IMG/VR virus record: IMGVR_UViG_3300037041_000775
Coordinates: 1-58,610 of that record
Source: a virus
Strand: one strand, 5' to 3'
Length of the DNA: 58,610 bases
This document shows, one piece after another, positions 34,518 to 42,805 of the stretch. The translations under genes and the position numbers were made by a program. Positions within the stretch are counted from its first letter, which is position 1. Each line of letters starts with the position of its first letter. The notes beneath the pieces are model-generated. The model was not told the DNA's origin. It did no database searches and was given only the letters and a program-made list of their open reading frames with translations.

Positions 34518-36944
34518 CTACTTGGCCTCTGCGACAGCGTCGAAGCGGCCGTCCATCGGCGCGTCGTCGCCATCGGGCGATCCACCCAGCGTCACACCGT
34601 CGGCCTTCTTCGCCTTCGGGGCCTTCGGCGGCGACAGGTCGATCACCGTCCAGCCCTTCGGAGCGCGGCCCGCCGGATGCACAGGGGAGCACAGGATCAC
34701 TTGCCCCGGCGCGTTGCTCATGCCCCGCAGCACCGCCGCCAGCGTCTCGGGGTCGAACGCGCGATCCTCGGGCGTGAGCACCGACAGGTTCGCTTCGTCG
34801 TCGCTCGTGACCGCAGCGGCGAGCGCCAGCGTGAGCCGCGCCCACTCGGCACCGGACAGCGCCGTGTGAAGCACGCCGTCGCGGGTGAAGCCAAACTGGC
34901 ACACGTCCTTGCCGTTCGTCGTCAGGACGAGATCGAAGGCGTCCTCGACGGGCAGGTACGACTGCACCTTTACGACGAAGTCCACGCGCGCACGCTCCAG
35001 CACACGGCCGATGGCGTCCTCGATTGCGTCGGAGAGGTCGGCGTAGAGCCGCGCGCGGCCCTTCGCGTCGCGGGCGCGGGCCTGCGCCGCCCGAACGTCT
35101 TCCCACTTCGCGCGGGTGCCCTCCAGCGCCCGCACGATCTCCTCCGCTTCGCGCAGCCGCGCCGCCACGTCCTCGACAGGGACCGCATCGTCGCCCGCCG
35201 TGCTCATCGCCGTCTCGGCAGCGCGGAAGGACGCGACGGCGTCCTGCGCTTCGCGCAGCGCGTCGCCCAGCACCCGCTGCACGCGCTCGTGCTCGGCCTG
35301 CACCTGCATCGTCTCCACGTCCACGCGCGCGGCGTTCGTCAGGGCTTCGGCGCGCGTGAGCATCTTCGTGTGCGCGCCGTGGGGGACGACGTTCTGGCAG
35401 ACGAGACAGTCTGCCGCGTGGTGCTGCGCCGTGAACGTCAGGACGCGGGTGAGCGCGTCACGGGTGCGCGCCACTTCGGCGTTGACCGACGGGGCACCGG
35501 ACAGCTTCGCCTCCAGCGCCGCCGCCTGCTCGCTCAGGCGAGCGTAGGTGGCGATCTTCGTCTCGGCGGCGACGCGGAGCCGGGGCAGATCGTAGACGTG
35601 GCGGGGCTTCATCGTTCCGGCGAGCGCGACCGCAGCCTCACGCACGCGACGGCGGGCGACTTCGATCTCGGCGTCGTTGGGCTCGACAGCGAGCGATGCC
35701 CCCGTCTGCTCGGCCAGCGCCGTTGCGGCCTTCGCGTCGGCCCCGGCGTTGCGCGCCTGCTTCCCGGCGGCTTCGCGGGCGTCCAGCAGCGTCTGCGCGG
35801 GCGAGCCGAACAGCGGGCGGCAGAGGTCGGAGTACGCGGCGCGGAGGTCTTCGGGGAAGAGGTTCAGGATCGTGTCTTCCGACACCGTCGCACCGATGCG
35901 ACCGACGAGCCACGCGCGCACCGTCGCCGGGGAGCCCGCGAGGGCTTCGCGGACTTGCCGCACGGGGAACGACGGCTTCACGTCGGTGGGCAGCGTGCTC
36001 GTTGCTTCGCGCGCCCCGCCGGTCTTCGTGTTGCGTTCGCATTCCCAGCGGGCCGTGCGCCCGTCGGAGAGGGTGACTTCGGCCCACAGCGCCGCGTCAT
36101 TCGCGGGGGCGAGCGCCAGCAGATCGATGCCCTTTGCGACTTCGGCGCGGCCGACCACATCGGACGCGCGCCCCGTGAGGGCGAGTTCGACGCCGTTGAC
36201 GATGCTCGACTTGCCGATCCCGTTGGGGCCGACGATCAGCGTGAGACGGCCCAGTTCCGTCTTCGCGCCCTTCTTCACGTTGCTCTTCACAGACTTGACG
36301 TACACGGTAGGTGCCTCCTTGCGTGTGTTGGGGGGAACAGAAGTAATAGTCACAGCCTTGCCAGCCGTCAACGATGCGACGGCCTCGGCATGGCGCGCGG
36401 CGTCGATCTCCGCGCCGACGTAGCGACGCCCGACGGCGATGCACGCGCGAGCGGCGGGAGCCATGCCCGCGTAAAGATCGAGCACGAGATCGCCGGGGTC
36501 ACTGAGGGCGTCGAAGACTTGCCCCAGCCACGCATCGGGCTTCTCACTATGCCGCGTGCGCGGCCCGACGTAGGTGTTCCGCAGGTTCCGCAGCCGGGGG
36601 CGCGGCTTCCCCTTCGCGTAGAGCAGGACGGGCTCGCTATCCCCGCGCCAGTGCAGCCCGATGCCGATGCCGCCCGTCTTCGCCCACACACCCCCGGAGA
36701 GATAACGCCACCGCATGTTCCCTTCGGCGGCGGCGAGCCACAGCGCAAGGTGCGGCCACGTCGTCCACAGGAACAGATAGGCGTCGTCCGCAGCGGCGTC
36801 GAAGGCGGCGTCAAGGTGCGCGAGGATCGGCGCGTAGGTGAGCACCCCGTAGGGCAGTTCGCTCTTCGTCCCATCGCCCCGGCAGATCGCGCGGTTGCCG
36901 TAACTCCACGGGGGGTCAGCGTGGACGATGCGCGCCCCGCGCAC
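34518..36944 (-). CDS. DNA methyltransferase fused to SbcC/Rad50-like ATPase
   Basis: 808 aa if started at GTG 36944; that start lacks a clear ribosome site. Residues 1-210: adenine methyltransferase of the DPPW type (IVHADPPWSYGN) with a late AdoMet motif (LVLDLYAGMAPAARACIAVGRRYVGAEID). No stop separates it from an SMC-like ATPase: GPNGIGKSS (Walker A), two coiled-coil arms around a CLVC zinc hook, LSGAEWARLTLALA (signature), then an acidic Walker-B-like region. GTG 36305, with AAGGAGG and a promoter inside the frame, could give the 595-aa ATPase alone. Phage SbcC-like proteins process recombination ends. Confidence 0.8.
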   Translation of the reverse strand: MRGARIVHADPPWSYGNRAICRGDGTKSELPYGVLTYAPILAHLDAAFDAAADDAYLFLWTTWPHLALWLAAAEGNMRWRYLSGGVWAKTGGIGIGLHWRGDSEPVLLYAKGKPRPRLRNLRNTYVGPRTRHSEKPDAWLGQVFDALSDPGDLVLDLYAGMAPAARACIAVGRRYVGAEIDAARHAEAVASLTAGKAVTITSVPPNTRKEAPTVYVKSVKSNVKKGAKTELGRLTLIVGPNGIGKSSIVNGVELALTGRASDVVGRAEVAKGIDLLALAPANDAALWAEVTLSDGRTARWECERNTKTGGAREATSTLPTDVKPSFPVRQVREALAGSPATVRAWLVGRIGATVSEDTILNLFPEDLRAAYSDLCRPLFGSPAQTLLDAREAAGKQARNAGADAKAATALAEQTGASLAVEPNDAEIEVARRRVREAAVALAGTMKPRHVYDLPRLRVAAETKIATYARLSEQAAALEAKLSGAPSVNAEVARTRDALTRVLTFTAQHHAADCLVCQNVVPHGAHTKMLTRAEALTNAARVDVETMQVQAEHERVQRVLGDALREAQDAVASFRAAETAMSTAGDDAVPVEDVAARLREAEEIVRALEGTRAKWEDVRAAQARARDAKGRARLYADLSDAIEDAIGRVLERARVDFVVKVQSYLPVEDAFDLVLTTNGKDVCQFGFTRDGVLHTALSGAEWARLTLALAAAVTSDDEANLSVLTPEDRAFDPETLAAVLRGMSNAPGQVILCSPVHPAGRAPKGWTVIDLSPPKAPKAKKADGVTLGGSPDGDDAPMDGRFDAVAEAK
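36343..36371 (-). promoter_or_regulatory. Internal promoter with palindromic -35 operator
   Basis: On the minus strand: TTGACG (36371-36366), 17 bp, TATTAC (36348-36343). The palindrome TTGACG-GC-TGGCAA covers 36371-36358. It lies inside the methyltransferase-ATPase frame, 38 bp before GTG 36305. Confidence 0.6.
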
Positions 36945-36982
36945 GTCGGAGAGCAGGGCGGCGACATCGACGCAACGGAGGT

Positions 36983-37213
36983 CTACGCTGGGGTACTGTT
37001 CTCGGCGTCCTTCGTCAGCAACGCTTCCAACGTCCGCAGGGCTTCCTCGTCCGACGGGCGCTGCGGCTTCGCTTCGCCCTTCGCCCAGCGGTAGATCGTC
37101 CGCCAACTCACCCGACCGTCGAGCAGATCCGCAATCTGCATCGCGGAGTAGCCCCGATCCATCAGCGCAGACACGATCTGCTGCGCCTTCGGAAGTGTCG
37201 GTTGATCCGTCAT
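36983..37213 (-). CDS. Small HTH protein, candidate early-gene repressor
   Basis: 76 aa; ATG 37213 with AAGGAG 8-9 nt upstream. The core (AQQIVSALMDRGYSAMQIADLL, then VSWRTIYRWAKGEAKPQRPS) is a Cro/Xre-like helix-turn-helix: a short helix with AMQIADLL, and a recognition helix SWRTIYRWAKG. The C-terminus (SDEEALRTLEALLTKD) may dimerise. Its promoter contains the same palindromic operator found before several early genes, so autoregulated repression is a reasonable model. It could equally be an activator or a Cro-like switch. Confidence 0.8.
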   Translation of the reverse strand: MTDQPTLPKAQQIVSALMDRGYSAMQIADLLDGRVSWRTIYRWAKGEAKPQRPSDEEALRTLEALLTKDAENSTPA

Positions 37214-37232
37214 GGTCGTACTCCTTCGCCAC

Positions 37233-37261
37233 GGTTTAGCCTCCCCGTTGCCGTGCGTCAA
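37233..37261 (-). promoter_or_regulatory. Promoter/operator of the HTH gene
   Basis: TTGACG (37261-37256), 17 bp, TAAACC (37238-37233). The operator-like palindrome TTGACG-CA-CGGCAA lies at 37261-37248. It is about 20 bp before the HTH start codon. Confidence 0.55.
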
Positions 37262-37269
37262 CTTTCCGC

Positions 37270-37671
37270 CTATGACGTAGGGGGATCTGTGACAAGTACC
37301 CAACCCGCCTTCCACGATTCGGGGTCTTCCTGCACGATGCCCGTGACGCGGTAGACCTCGCCGTCGCGGCGGACGTGGAACACCGGCTTCGTCATGCGAA
37401 GCGCGGCGTCCACGATCTGCGCCGTCGCCTTGCCCACGACAGTGTGCGGGCAGACGAAAGCGTCGAAGCGGTGCCGCCCGTTGATGTCCCGGCCCGTCGC
37501 CACGTCCTGCGCCCAGCCGTTCCACCCGCCGCAGCGATGGAAGTTCTCGGCCCAATCCTCGACGCCGTCCACGAGGGTGACGTTGGGCACGACGGCCGTG
37601 ACTGCCGCGCGCCACTCCGCGATCCGCAGCGGATCGTCGCCCTTCGCCGTTGCCAGAAAGACCCGCTTCAT
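37270..37671 (-). CDS. Nucleoside 2-deoxyribosyltransferase-like protein
   Basis: 133 aa; ATG 37671 overlaps the polymerase stop (ATGA) with GGAGG 6 nt upstream. It starts MKRVFLATA, and DAFVCPHTVVGKATAQIVDAALRMTKPVFHV resembles the nucleotide-binding core of 2-deoxyribosyltransferase-like folds (a Gly-containing turn followed by a helix with an acidic residue, then a strand). The match is weak. If right, it would remodel nucleosides or bind nucleotides for phage DNA synthesis, which suits its coupling to the polymerase. Confidence 0.6.
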   Translation of the reverse strand: MKRVFLATAKGDDPLRIAEWRAAVTAVVPNVTLVDGVEDWAENFHRCGGWNGWAQDVATGRDINGRHRFDAFVCPHTVVGKATAQIVDAALRMTKPVFHVRRDGEVYRVTGIVQEDPESWKAGWVLVTDPPTS

Positions 37672-40448
37672 CCGACCTCCTTCCACGTCAGCCCTACGTC
37701 CGCCGTGGCCGTGAAGCCCACTCCCGGCAGCGAAGGGTCAGTTTGGTTCATGGCTTCTTCGATGATCCGCTGTACGCGCCACGGGGTGCTCCCCTCGGGC
37801 ACGGTCCACTTCTTCGTCTCGGGGTCGTAGCTACACCCGTCCTGCGGGCACTCCACGACGAGCGCGTCGTGCGTCTGTGTGATGAGCCCCGTCCCCGGTC
37901 CCCACTTGTGGAGCGGGATCTGATCCGCGATCTGGATCATCGCGCGGTTGATCAGCGAGGACGCCGCGCCTTGGATCGGGAAGTTCACGATCTCGTTGAG
38001 CGATTCGCCGTCGAGGCAGTCCCGGCGACGGCCCATCACGGGCTCCGCGATGTAGCCATTCGCTCGGAAGAACGCGACTTCTTGGTCCCAGCCGCGCGCA
38101 AACTCCTTCGCTCCCTCCAGCCACGCTTGGTGCATGAGCCGCACTTCGCGCAGCGACAGGCCCAAGTAGACCAGTTCGCCGTGCTCGTCTTCGGTCAACT
38201 GGAGCAGCCGGAGCACCGTGTCGGGAGCGCCGCCGTACTGCGACGCATACTGCACCATCTTCGCGAGGTTCCGCATCCGGTAGGCGTCCTCGGCCCACTT
38301 GCCCGTCGGCTGGAAGAGGAACGGGATCCGCCGGTCGCCGGGGCGCGGGATGCGGTTTCCTTCGGGAAAGCCCTTCGACGCGGCGAAGCGGTCCCCGAAC
38401 ACCGCCATCGCGGTCATGCTGTGCGGGTCCGCGCCCGCCGCGAAGGCGTCGAGATACAGCTTGCACTGCCAGCGCGCGGCGGCGATCCGCAGTTCAAGCT
38501 GATCGGCGTCCGCGCCGACGAGGACGTGCCCCGGCTGCGCCACGACGAGCGAGCGGAGCCCCTTCGGGAAGTTCTGCGCGTTGATCGGCTTGCTGGACGA
38601 CAGGCGTCCCGACACCGTGACGTGCGCGTTGTAGCCGGGGCGCATCCGCCCGTCGGCCCACACGATCCCCCGCTTGACGTAGCCGCGCTTCTCGCGCTCT
38701 TCGCGCTCGGCGTCACTCTCGTCTTCGTCCCAGCCGACGCCGTCGGCGGCGTCCGTCATGGGCCGCAGCTTGACGATGTACGTCCCCAACTCCTTCTGCG
38801 CGCTTCGGTAGTTCCGCAGCGTCTTCAGAAACGCCCGCTGCTGCTCCGTGAGGTTGGGGATCATCAAGCATCCCCGGATCACGTTGTCATCCGTCGAGGG
38901 GTCGCCGCTGCCGGTGAAGCGCAGTTCGTCGTCAATCGGCGGTTCCAGCTTCCACGACCCGAACAGCAAGCGCCGGAGCGCGTGCGTCGATCCGGGGTTC
39001 AGGTCGGGCACGCCGGATGCGTCCCGCAGCGACGTGCGAAGGTCGAGCACTTCGCGCAGCTTGGACTTCTCCTTCGCGGCGCGGGCCGTCTGATCGACGT
39101 ACATGCCGACGGTGTGCATATCGGCGCAGATCCGCTGGATCCGATGGTCGCAGGCGATCAGATGATCTTGGGCGCGGACCTTCGTTGCGTCGTAGAGCGC
39201 GGGCATGACGCGCGCCGTCACGGCTACGTCGAGGGCGCAGTAGTGGTGCAGTTCTTCGTCCGTCTCACTGTCGAACGCGAGTTTGCGGCCTTCGCGGTCG
39301 GTTTTCCATGCGTGAATGTCGGTGTAAACGCTGCCGACGAACGCGAGGTTGTGGGGCAGTTCGCTTTCCACGAGCCGGTGAAGCAGGATCGTGTCGAGCG
39401 TCGGCATCGGGTCGATGCCGTACTGCGACCGGACCACCATGCGGTCGTAGCTTCCGGCGTTGTGTCCGACCTTCACCACCTGCGGGTGCGCGAAGAAGGC
39501 CCGCAGCACGTCGTGGATCTGCGCTTCCTCGCTCGGCGTGTAGAAGCGGCTCGCGCCGTCCTTCGCCAGAAGCCCAACAAGGTGGACTTCGTCGGCGTCC
39601 CCGATGCCGATGCACCGGACGTTCGCGGACAAGGGCTCGATCCCGTCCGTCTCGTAGTCGTAGGCGAGCACTGCGCCGGGGCGCAAAATGAACGCCGCCA
39701 ACTGCTCGGGCGACGGCTGATAGACGATGCGGGGCTCGCGCCACGCGAGCACGCCCCGGAACCAGCGCGCGGCGCGGCTCACGTCGGTGCGGAAAGGGAC
39801 AGTCCACTTCGGGGACCGCTGGACGAAGCCGGGAGACAGCGTCGGCATCAGCTTGACGACGCCGCCCGTGTTCGCTTCGCTCGCCTCCACGCCGACGACG
39901 CGGAGCGTGTTCGCGGCGGGGTCGTAGTGCAGCCGCCCCAGCATCATCCCGCCGCGTAGGTCGAGGATCGACGCGCCTGCGCCCGTCACCCCCTTCGTGG
40001 CGACGCTGCCCATCGTGATGATGCGGTCGAAGCGCGCCAACTCCGCAGCCAGCCGGGGGCGGCAGCAGTCGATAGGCGACGGTTCGAGCGGGAGCGCCGG
40101 ATAGCCGTCCTTCGCCCGCTGTACGTTCTCCCGCTTCTTCTCGGCGTTGCGGCTCTGGATCTGCGCCAGCAGCCGCTTCATATCGCTGCCGGGGGGCTGG
40201 CACGCGACCGTCGTCGTCCAGTAGGCATCGCCCCGCTTGATGCCCGCCGCCGTCAAGGCACGGGTCGCTTCGTTCGCGGCGGGGCCGACGAATGGACGCC
40301 CTTCGCGGACTTCGGTGTCGCCGGGGAAGTCGCCCACAATGGCGACGGACGCGCCGGGGTTGTCTTCGGCGGGCACGGGGCCACCCGCCCGACACGTCGC
40401 CAACGGGCACACGTCGCAGCGTGCGCCACGGTCACGGGGGTCGCTCAC
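37668..40448 (-). CDS. Family A DNA polymerase with N-terminal uracil-DNA-glycosylase-like domain
   Basis: 926 aa. Residues about 1-210 resemble a family-4-type uracil-DNA glycosylase: C-x2-C-x4-C near the start (CDVCPLATC), VGDFPGDTEVREGRPFVG, and a later Cys for a possible Fe-S cluster. The 3'-5' exonuclease shows AYDYETDG (ExoI), GHNAGSYDRMV (ExoII) and HHYCALD (ExoIII). Polymerase motifs: A, GADADQLELR (about 643); B, RNLAKMVQYASQYGG (about 728); C, QTHDALVVEC (about 859), where Ala replaces the usual Glu after His-Asp. Glycosylase fusions are known in SPO1-type phage polymerases. It is the genome replicase. Confidence 0.93.
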   Translation of the reverse strand: MSDPRDRGARCDVCPLATCRAGGPVPAEDNPGASVAIVGDFPGDTEVREGRPFVGPAANEATRALTAAGIKRGDAYWTTTVACQPPGSDMKRLLAQIQSRNAEKKRENVQRAKDGYPALPLEPSPIDCCRPRLAAELARFDRIITMGSVATKGVTGAGASILDLRGGMMLGRLHYDPAANTLRVVGVEASEANTGGVVKLMPTLSPGFVQRSPKWTVPFRTDVSRAARWFRGVLAWREPRIVYQPSPEQLAAFILRPGAVLAYDYETDGIEPLSANVRCIGIGDADEVHLVGLLAKDGASRFYTPSEEAQIHDVLRAFFAHPQVVKVGHNAGSYDRMVVRSQYGIDPMPTLDTILLHRLVESELPHNLAFVGSVYTDIHAWKTDREGRKLAFDSETDEELHHYCALDVAVTARVMPALYDATKVRAQDHLIACDHRIQRICADMHTVGMYVDQTARAAKEKSKLREVLDLRTSLRDASGVPDLNPGSTHALRRLLFGSWKLEPPIDDELRFTGSGDPSTDDNVIRGCLMIPNLTEQQRAFLKTLRNYRSAQKELGTYIVKLRPMTDAADGVGWDEDESDAEREEREKRGYVKRGIVWADGRMRPGYNAHVTVSGRLSSSKPINAQNFPKGLRSLVVAQPGHVLVGADADQLELRIAAARWQCKLYLDAFAAGADPHSMTAMAVFGDRFAASKGFPEGNRIPRPGDRRIPFLFQPTGKWAEDAYRMRNLAKMVQYASQYGGAPDTVLRLLQLTEDEHGELVYLGLSLREVRLMHQAWLEGAKEFARGWDQEVAFFRANGYIAEPVMGRRRDCLDGESLNEIVNFPIQGAASSLINRAMIQIADQIPLHKWGPGTGLITQTHDALVVECPQDGCSYDPETKKWTVPEGSTPWRVQRIIEEAMNQTDPSLPGVGFTATADVGLTWKEVG

Positions 40449-40801
40449 GGCAGCGTCCGCAGGTAGTCGCAGTCATCCCCGGTCGCGACGACGCGCGCGT
40501 AGGCCCGCACGTCGTCTTCGTAGCGCCGCTCGGCCAAGTAGGCTTCGTAGTGCGCGATGTCCTCGTCGGTGACGGCGTCGAGTTCGTCGGCGCGGACGAG
40601 GATCGCGTAGCGCACTTCGGCTCCGCTCTCGCGTCGAAGCACGAGCGTGATGTGCGCGGCGTCAGGGGAGTAGTACCGCACCGCGCTGATCAGCGCGCGA
40701 TGCACGGGCTCGCGATGATCGTCCAGCTTGCGGGCTGCGACGACGAACGCGCGACGGACGACGTTCGCGTGGGCTTCGTAGGCGGCGCGGTACATGCTCA
40801 C
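40445..40801 (-). CDS. Hypothetical protein before the polymerase
   Basis: 118 aa from GTG 40801 (overlaps the upstream stop); ATG 40795 has the better-spaced GAGGAG. The fold looks alpha-beta (VVRRAFVVAARKLDDHREPVH, HITLVLRRESGAEVRYAILVRADELDAVTDEDIAHYEAYL). The last part (RAYARVVATGDDCDYLRTLP) ends overlapping the polymerase start, so it is translationally coupled to the replicase. No family recognised. Confidence 0.75.
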   Translation of the reverse strand: MSMYRAAYEAHANVVRRAFVVAARKLDDHREPVHRALISAVRYYSPDAAHITLVLRRESGAEVRYAILVRADELDAVTDEDIAHYEAYLAERRYEDDVRAYARVVATGDDCDYLRTLP

Positions 40802-41028
40802 TCCTCGCCTTCGTCTTCGGCGTCGGCGTCGTCCAGATAGTCCAGCACGCGATCCGCGTGGTCGAGCGCATCGCTGATGCGATCCACGGTGCGGCGCACG
40901 GCTTCGGCGCGGACGGTGCCGGTGAAGTCGGGCACGTCCGCGACAGCGCGTGCGTCGCGGATCGCGGCGCTCAGGTCGCGCAGCGCGTGAATGAGGTCGG
41001 CAGTGGTGTAGACGGGCGAACGGGACAC
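40798..41028 (-). CDS. Small acidic helical protein
   Basis: 76 aa; GTG with GGAG 5 nt upstream. Helical (TADLIHALRDLSAAIRDARAV; TVDRISDALDHADRVLDYLDDADAEDEGEE) with a strongly acidic C-terminus. No motif recognised. It is first gene of the polymerase operon after a hairpin. Confidence 0.75.
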   Translation of the reverse strand: MSRSPVYTTADLIHALRDLSAAIRDARAVADVPDFTGTVRAEAVRRTVDRISDALDHADRVLDYLDDADAEDEGEE

Positions 41029-41061
41029 GGGTGCTCCGGGGGGTAGGGGGCAGAAGCGGAA

Positions 41062-41089
41062 GGGGGGCGAGCGATGCCGCCCGCCCCCC
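41062..41089 (-). terminator. Hairpin after the SSB-like gene
   Basis: GGGGGGCG-A-GCG and CGC-C-CGCCCCCC (8 bp, one mismatch, 3 bp) with a 4-nt loop, 28 bp beyond the SSB stop. On the minus strand it is followed by TTCCGCTTCTG, a poor T-tract. It may attenuate rather than stop transcription. Confidence 0.4.
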
Positions 41090-41116
41090 AGCGTTGTCAG
41101 CGTTGGATCGTCGTGA

Positions 41117-41764
41117 CTACGACGCGCCGAGCGCCTTCAGCAGATCGGTCGCCGCCGTGCCGGTCTTCACCGCGCCGCCGCCGAGCGCCGAGCCACCGAG
41201 CCCGCCGCCCATGCCCATGCCGCCCGCCGGGGTCGTCACGGTCGCGCCCATGCCGCCGCCGAGCCCGCCACCCGCCGGGGTCGTCACCTTCGCGCCGCCG
41301 AGCGCCGCACCGCCGCCCACGCCGACCGCGCCCTCCGCGCGCTTGCCCTGTTCCCACGCCGCCGGGGAGAGGAAGCGGAGATTGTCGCGCTGGCCCGCGT
41401 CCTTGTCGCCCGCCGTGTAGTGGACGGTGACTTCGCGGCCGATGAAGAGCGCCGGGGACGCGGAGATCGTGCCCGCCTCGATCTGCGCCGGGGTGTAGCC
41501 CGCCGCCTCGAAGCACGCGCGCCAGTAGTAGCGCACGTTGTCGTCGGCGGACTGCGGGATGCCGAGCCACGTCGTGCGGACGATGCCCGCGTACTCGGCG
41601 TCGGTGATCTCGACCTTGAAGGCCACCTGCGGGCGACCCGTGGACGCCGTGGTGCCGTCGGCCTCCACGATCTTGCCCTTGTAGAAGCCCGTGGGGAGGT
41701 TGCGGGCACCAGCGCCAGCGGGCGCGACGCCCGCGAGATTCACGTTGAAGTTCCACTCAGCCAT
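41117..41764 (-). CDS. SSB-like (DUF669-type) single-strand DNA-binding protein
   Basis: 215 aa; ATG 41764 with GGAGG 8 nt upstream. The beta-rich N-terminal domain (EWNFNVNLAG, LPTGFYKGKIVEADG, RPQVAFKVEITDAEYAGIVRTTWLG, REVTVHYTAGDKDAG) fits the phage DUF669/SSB-like proteins found beside Sak4-type ATPases. The C-terminal third is a Gly/Ala/Met-rich flexible tail, as in many SSBs, although it ends in ALGAS rather than an acidic tip. It follows directly after the ATPase gene. Confidence 0.75.
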   Translation of the reverse strand: MAEWNFNVNLAGVAPAGAGARNLPTGFYKGKIVEADGTTASTGRPQVAFKVEITDAEYAGIVRTTWLGIPQSADDNVRYYWRACFEAAGYTPAQIEAGTISASPALFIGREVTVHYTAGDKDAGQRDNLRFLSPAAWEQGKRAEGAVGVGGGAALGGAKVTTPAGGGLGGGMGATVTTPAGGMGMGGGLGGSALGGGAVKTGTAATDLLKALGAS

Positions 41765-41848
41765 TGTAGTTGCCTCCGATTGCACTCATTGATCCGGCGC
41801 TTACGCCCGCCGGGGAAAGCGTGAGGGCGAACCGCGCCCCCTCGGAAG

Positions 41849-42739
41849 TTAGAAGAAGGTCGCCCAGCGGGTCGCCTTCGCGCGCGTCAGCGTGGCACGG
41901 TCCCACGCATCGCGGATCGTCCATCGGGCGTGCCGGGGATCGATGCCCTTCGCCGTGAGGTCGGCGTAGAACGCCTCCAAGATCGGCGCGTCCTGCTCCG
42001 GCGTGCCGCCCAGCAGCTTCGCCGCGACACCCGCGACGACTTCCTCCTGCCACGGCAAGGTCGGAAGGCGGCTGATGGTGTAGCCGTTGAGCCGCAGGAT
42101 CTCGCCAAGGTTCAGGGGCGCGGGGCTCGGCGTCCCGGCGTCGCGATCCTTGCCCGTCCACTCGATCCCGCCGTCGCAGCGGTAGACCGCGCCCCACGGC
42201 TTGCGGGCCGCGTCGAACGTGGCGCGCAGCACGAGATCGGCCATCGCCGGAAGCTGCTCGGGGAGATCCCCACTCAGCTTCGGCCCGCCGCGTACCCGCG
42301 TCCCGTCGGGCTTCGTCATCGGGGACTGTTCCCAGCAGTTGATGACGACGTGGATCCCGGCGTAGCGAGCGGCGGCGCGGAAGTCCAGAACGTATTCCCG
42401 CAGCTTGCCCCACAGCTTGTAGCCGCTGAACTTGTTCTCCAACGTCGCGAACGTGTGCTCCGCGAGAAACGAGAAATCATCCACGACGATGGCGTCAACG
42501 GTCTTCGTCTTCGCCGCCGCCTCGATGGCTTTGGTGGCCGCGTCGATGGTGTTGCAGTCGTAGACCTTCGGCGTGAAGCCGCAGAGCGACGGGAGCGGCT
42601 TCAGCGCGCCGGGGGCCGCGAGGAAGAGCGCGTTGGGGAAAGAGTAGCCTTGATCGGTCGTTTTACCGACGCCGCTGCGACCGTAGGTCACAACGAACGC
42701 AGGCCCGCCGGGGGCGGCGGCGTTCTTGGGGTTGCTCAC
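41849..42739 (-). CDS. Sak4-like RecA-fold ATPase (recombination)
   Basis: 296 aa from GTG 42739 (GGAGGCAAC leader). Walker A is GRSGVGKTTD (about 25) and Walker B is VDAIVVDDFSFL (about 83-94). HVVINCWEQSP and a following GGPKLSGDLPEQLPAMADLVLRA are typical of phage AAA_24/Sak4-type ATPases. These act as single-strand annealing or recombination mediators together with an SSB, and here the SSB-like gene is next. The C-terminus is helical and basic. Confidence 0.85.
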   Translation of the reverse strand: MSNPKNAAAPGGPAFVVTYGRSGVGKTTDQGYSFPNALFLAAPGALKPLPSLCGFTPKVYDCNTIDAATKAIEAAAKTKTVDAIVVDDFSFLAEHTFATLENKFSGYKLWGKLREYVLDFRAAARYAGIHVVINCWEQSPMTKPDGTRVRGGPKLSGDLPEQLPAMADLVLRATFDAARKPWGAVYRCDGGIEWTGKDRDAGTPSPAPLNLGEILRLNGYTISRLPTLPWQEEVVAGVAAKLLGGTPEQDAPILEAFYADLTAKGIDPRHARWTIRDAWDRATLTRAKATRWATFF

Positions 42740-42759
42740 GTTGCCTCCGTGATGCTTTC

Positions 42760-42788
42760 CATGTAGTACCCGCTTTGCCACCTGTCAA
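42760..42788 (-). promoter_or_regulatory. Promoter/operator before the Sak4-like gene
   Basis: TTGACA (42788-42783), 17 bp, TACATG (42765-42760; CTACAT at 16 bp is an alternative). The palindrome TTGACA-GG-TGGCAA lies at 42788-42775. Confidence 0.6.
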
Positions 42789-42805
42789 CGCGGGTCGGTG
42801 ATTTT

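Noticed and set aside
36945-37232. Longer start (GTG 37232) for the methyltransferase fusion
   Set aside because: It would run through the whole HTH gene, and the AAGGAG there serves the HTH start.
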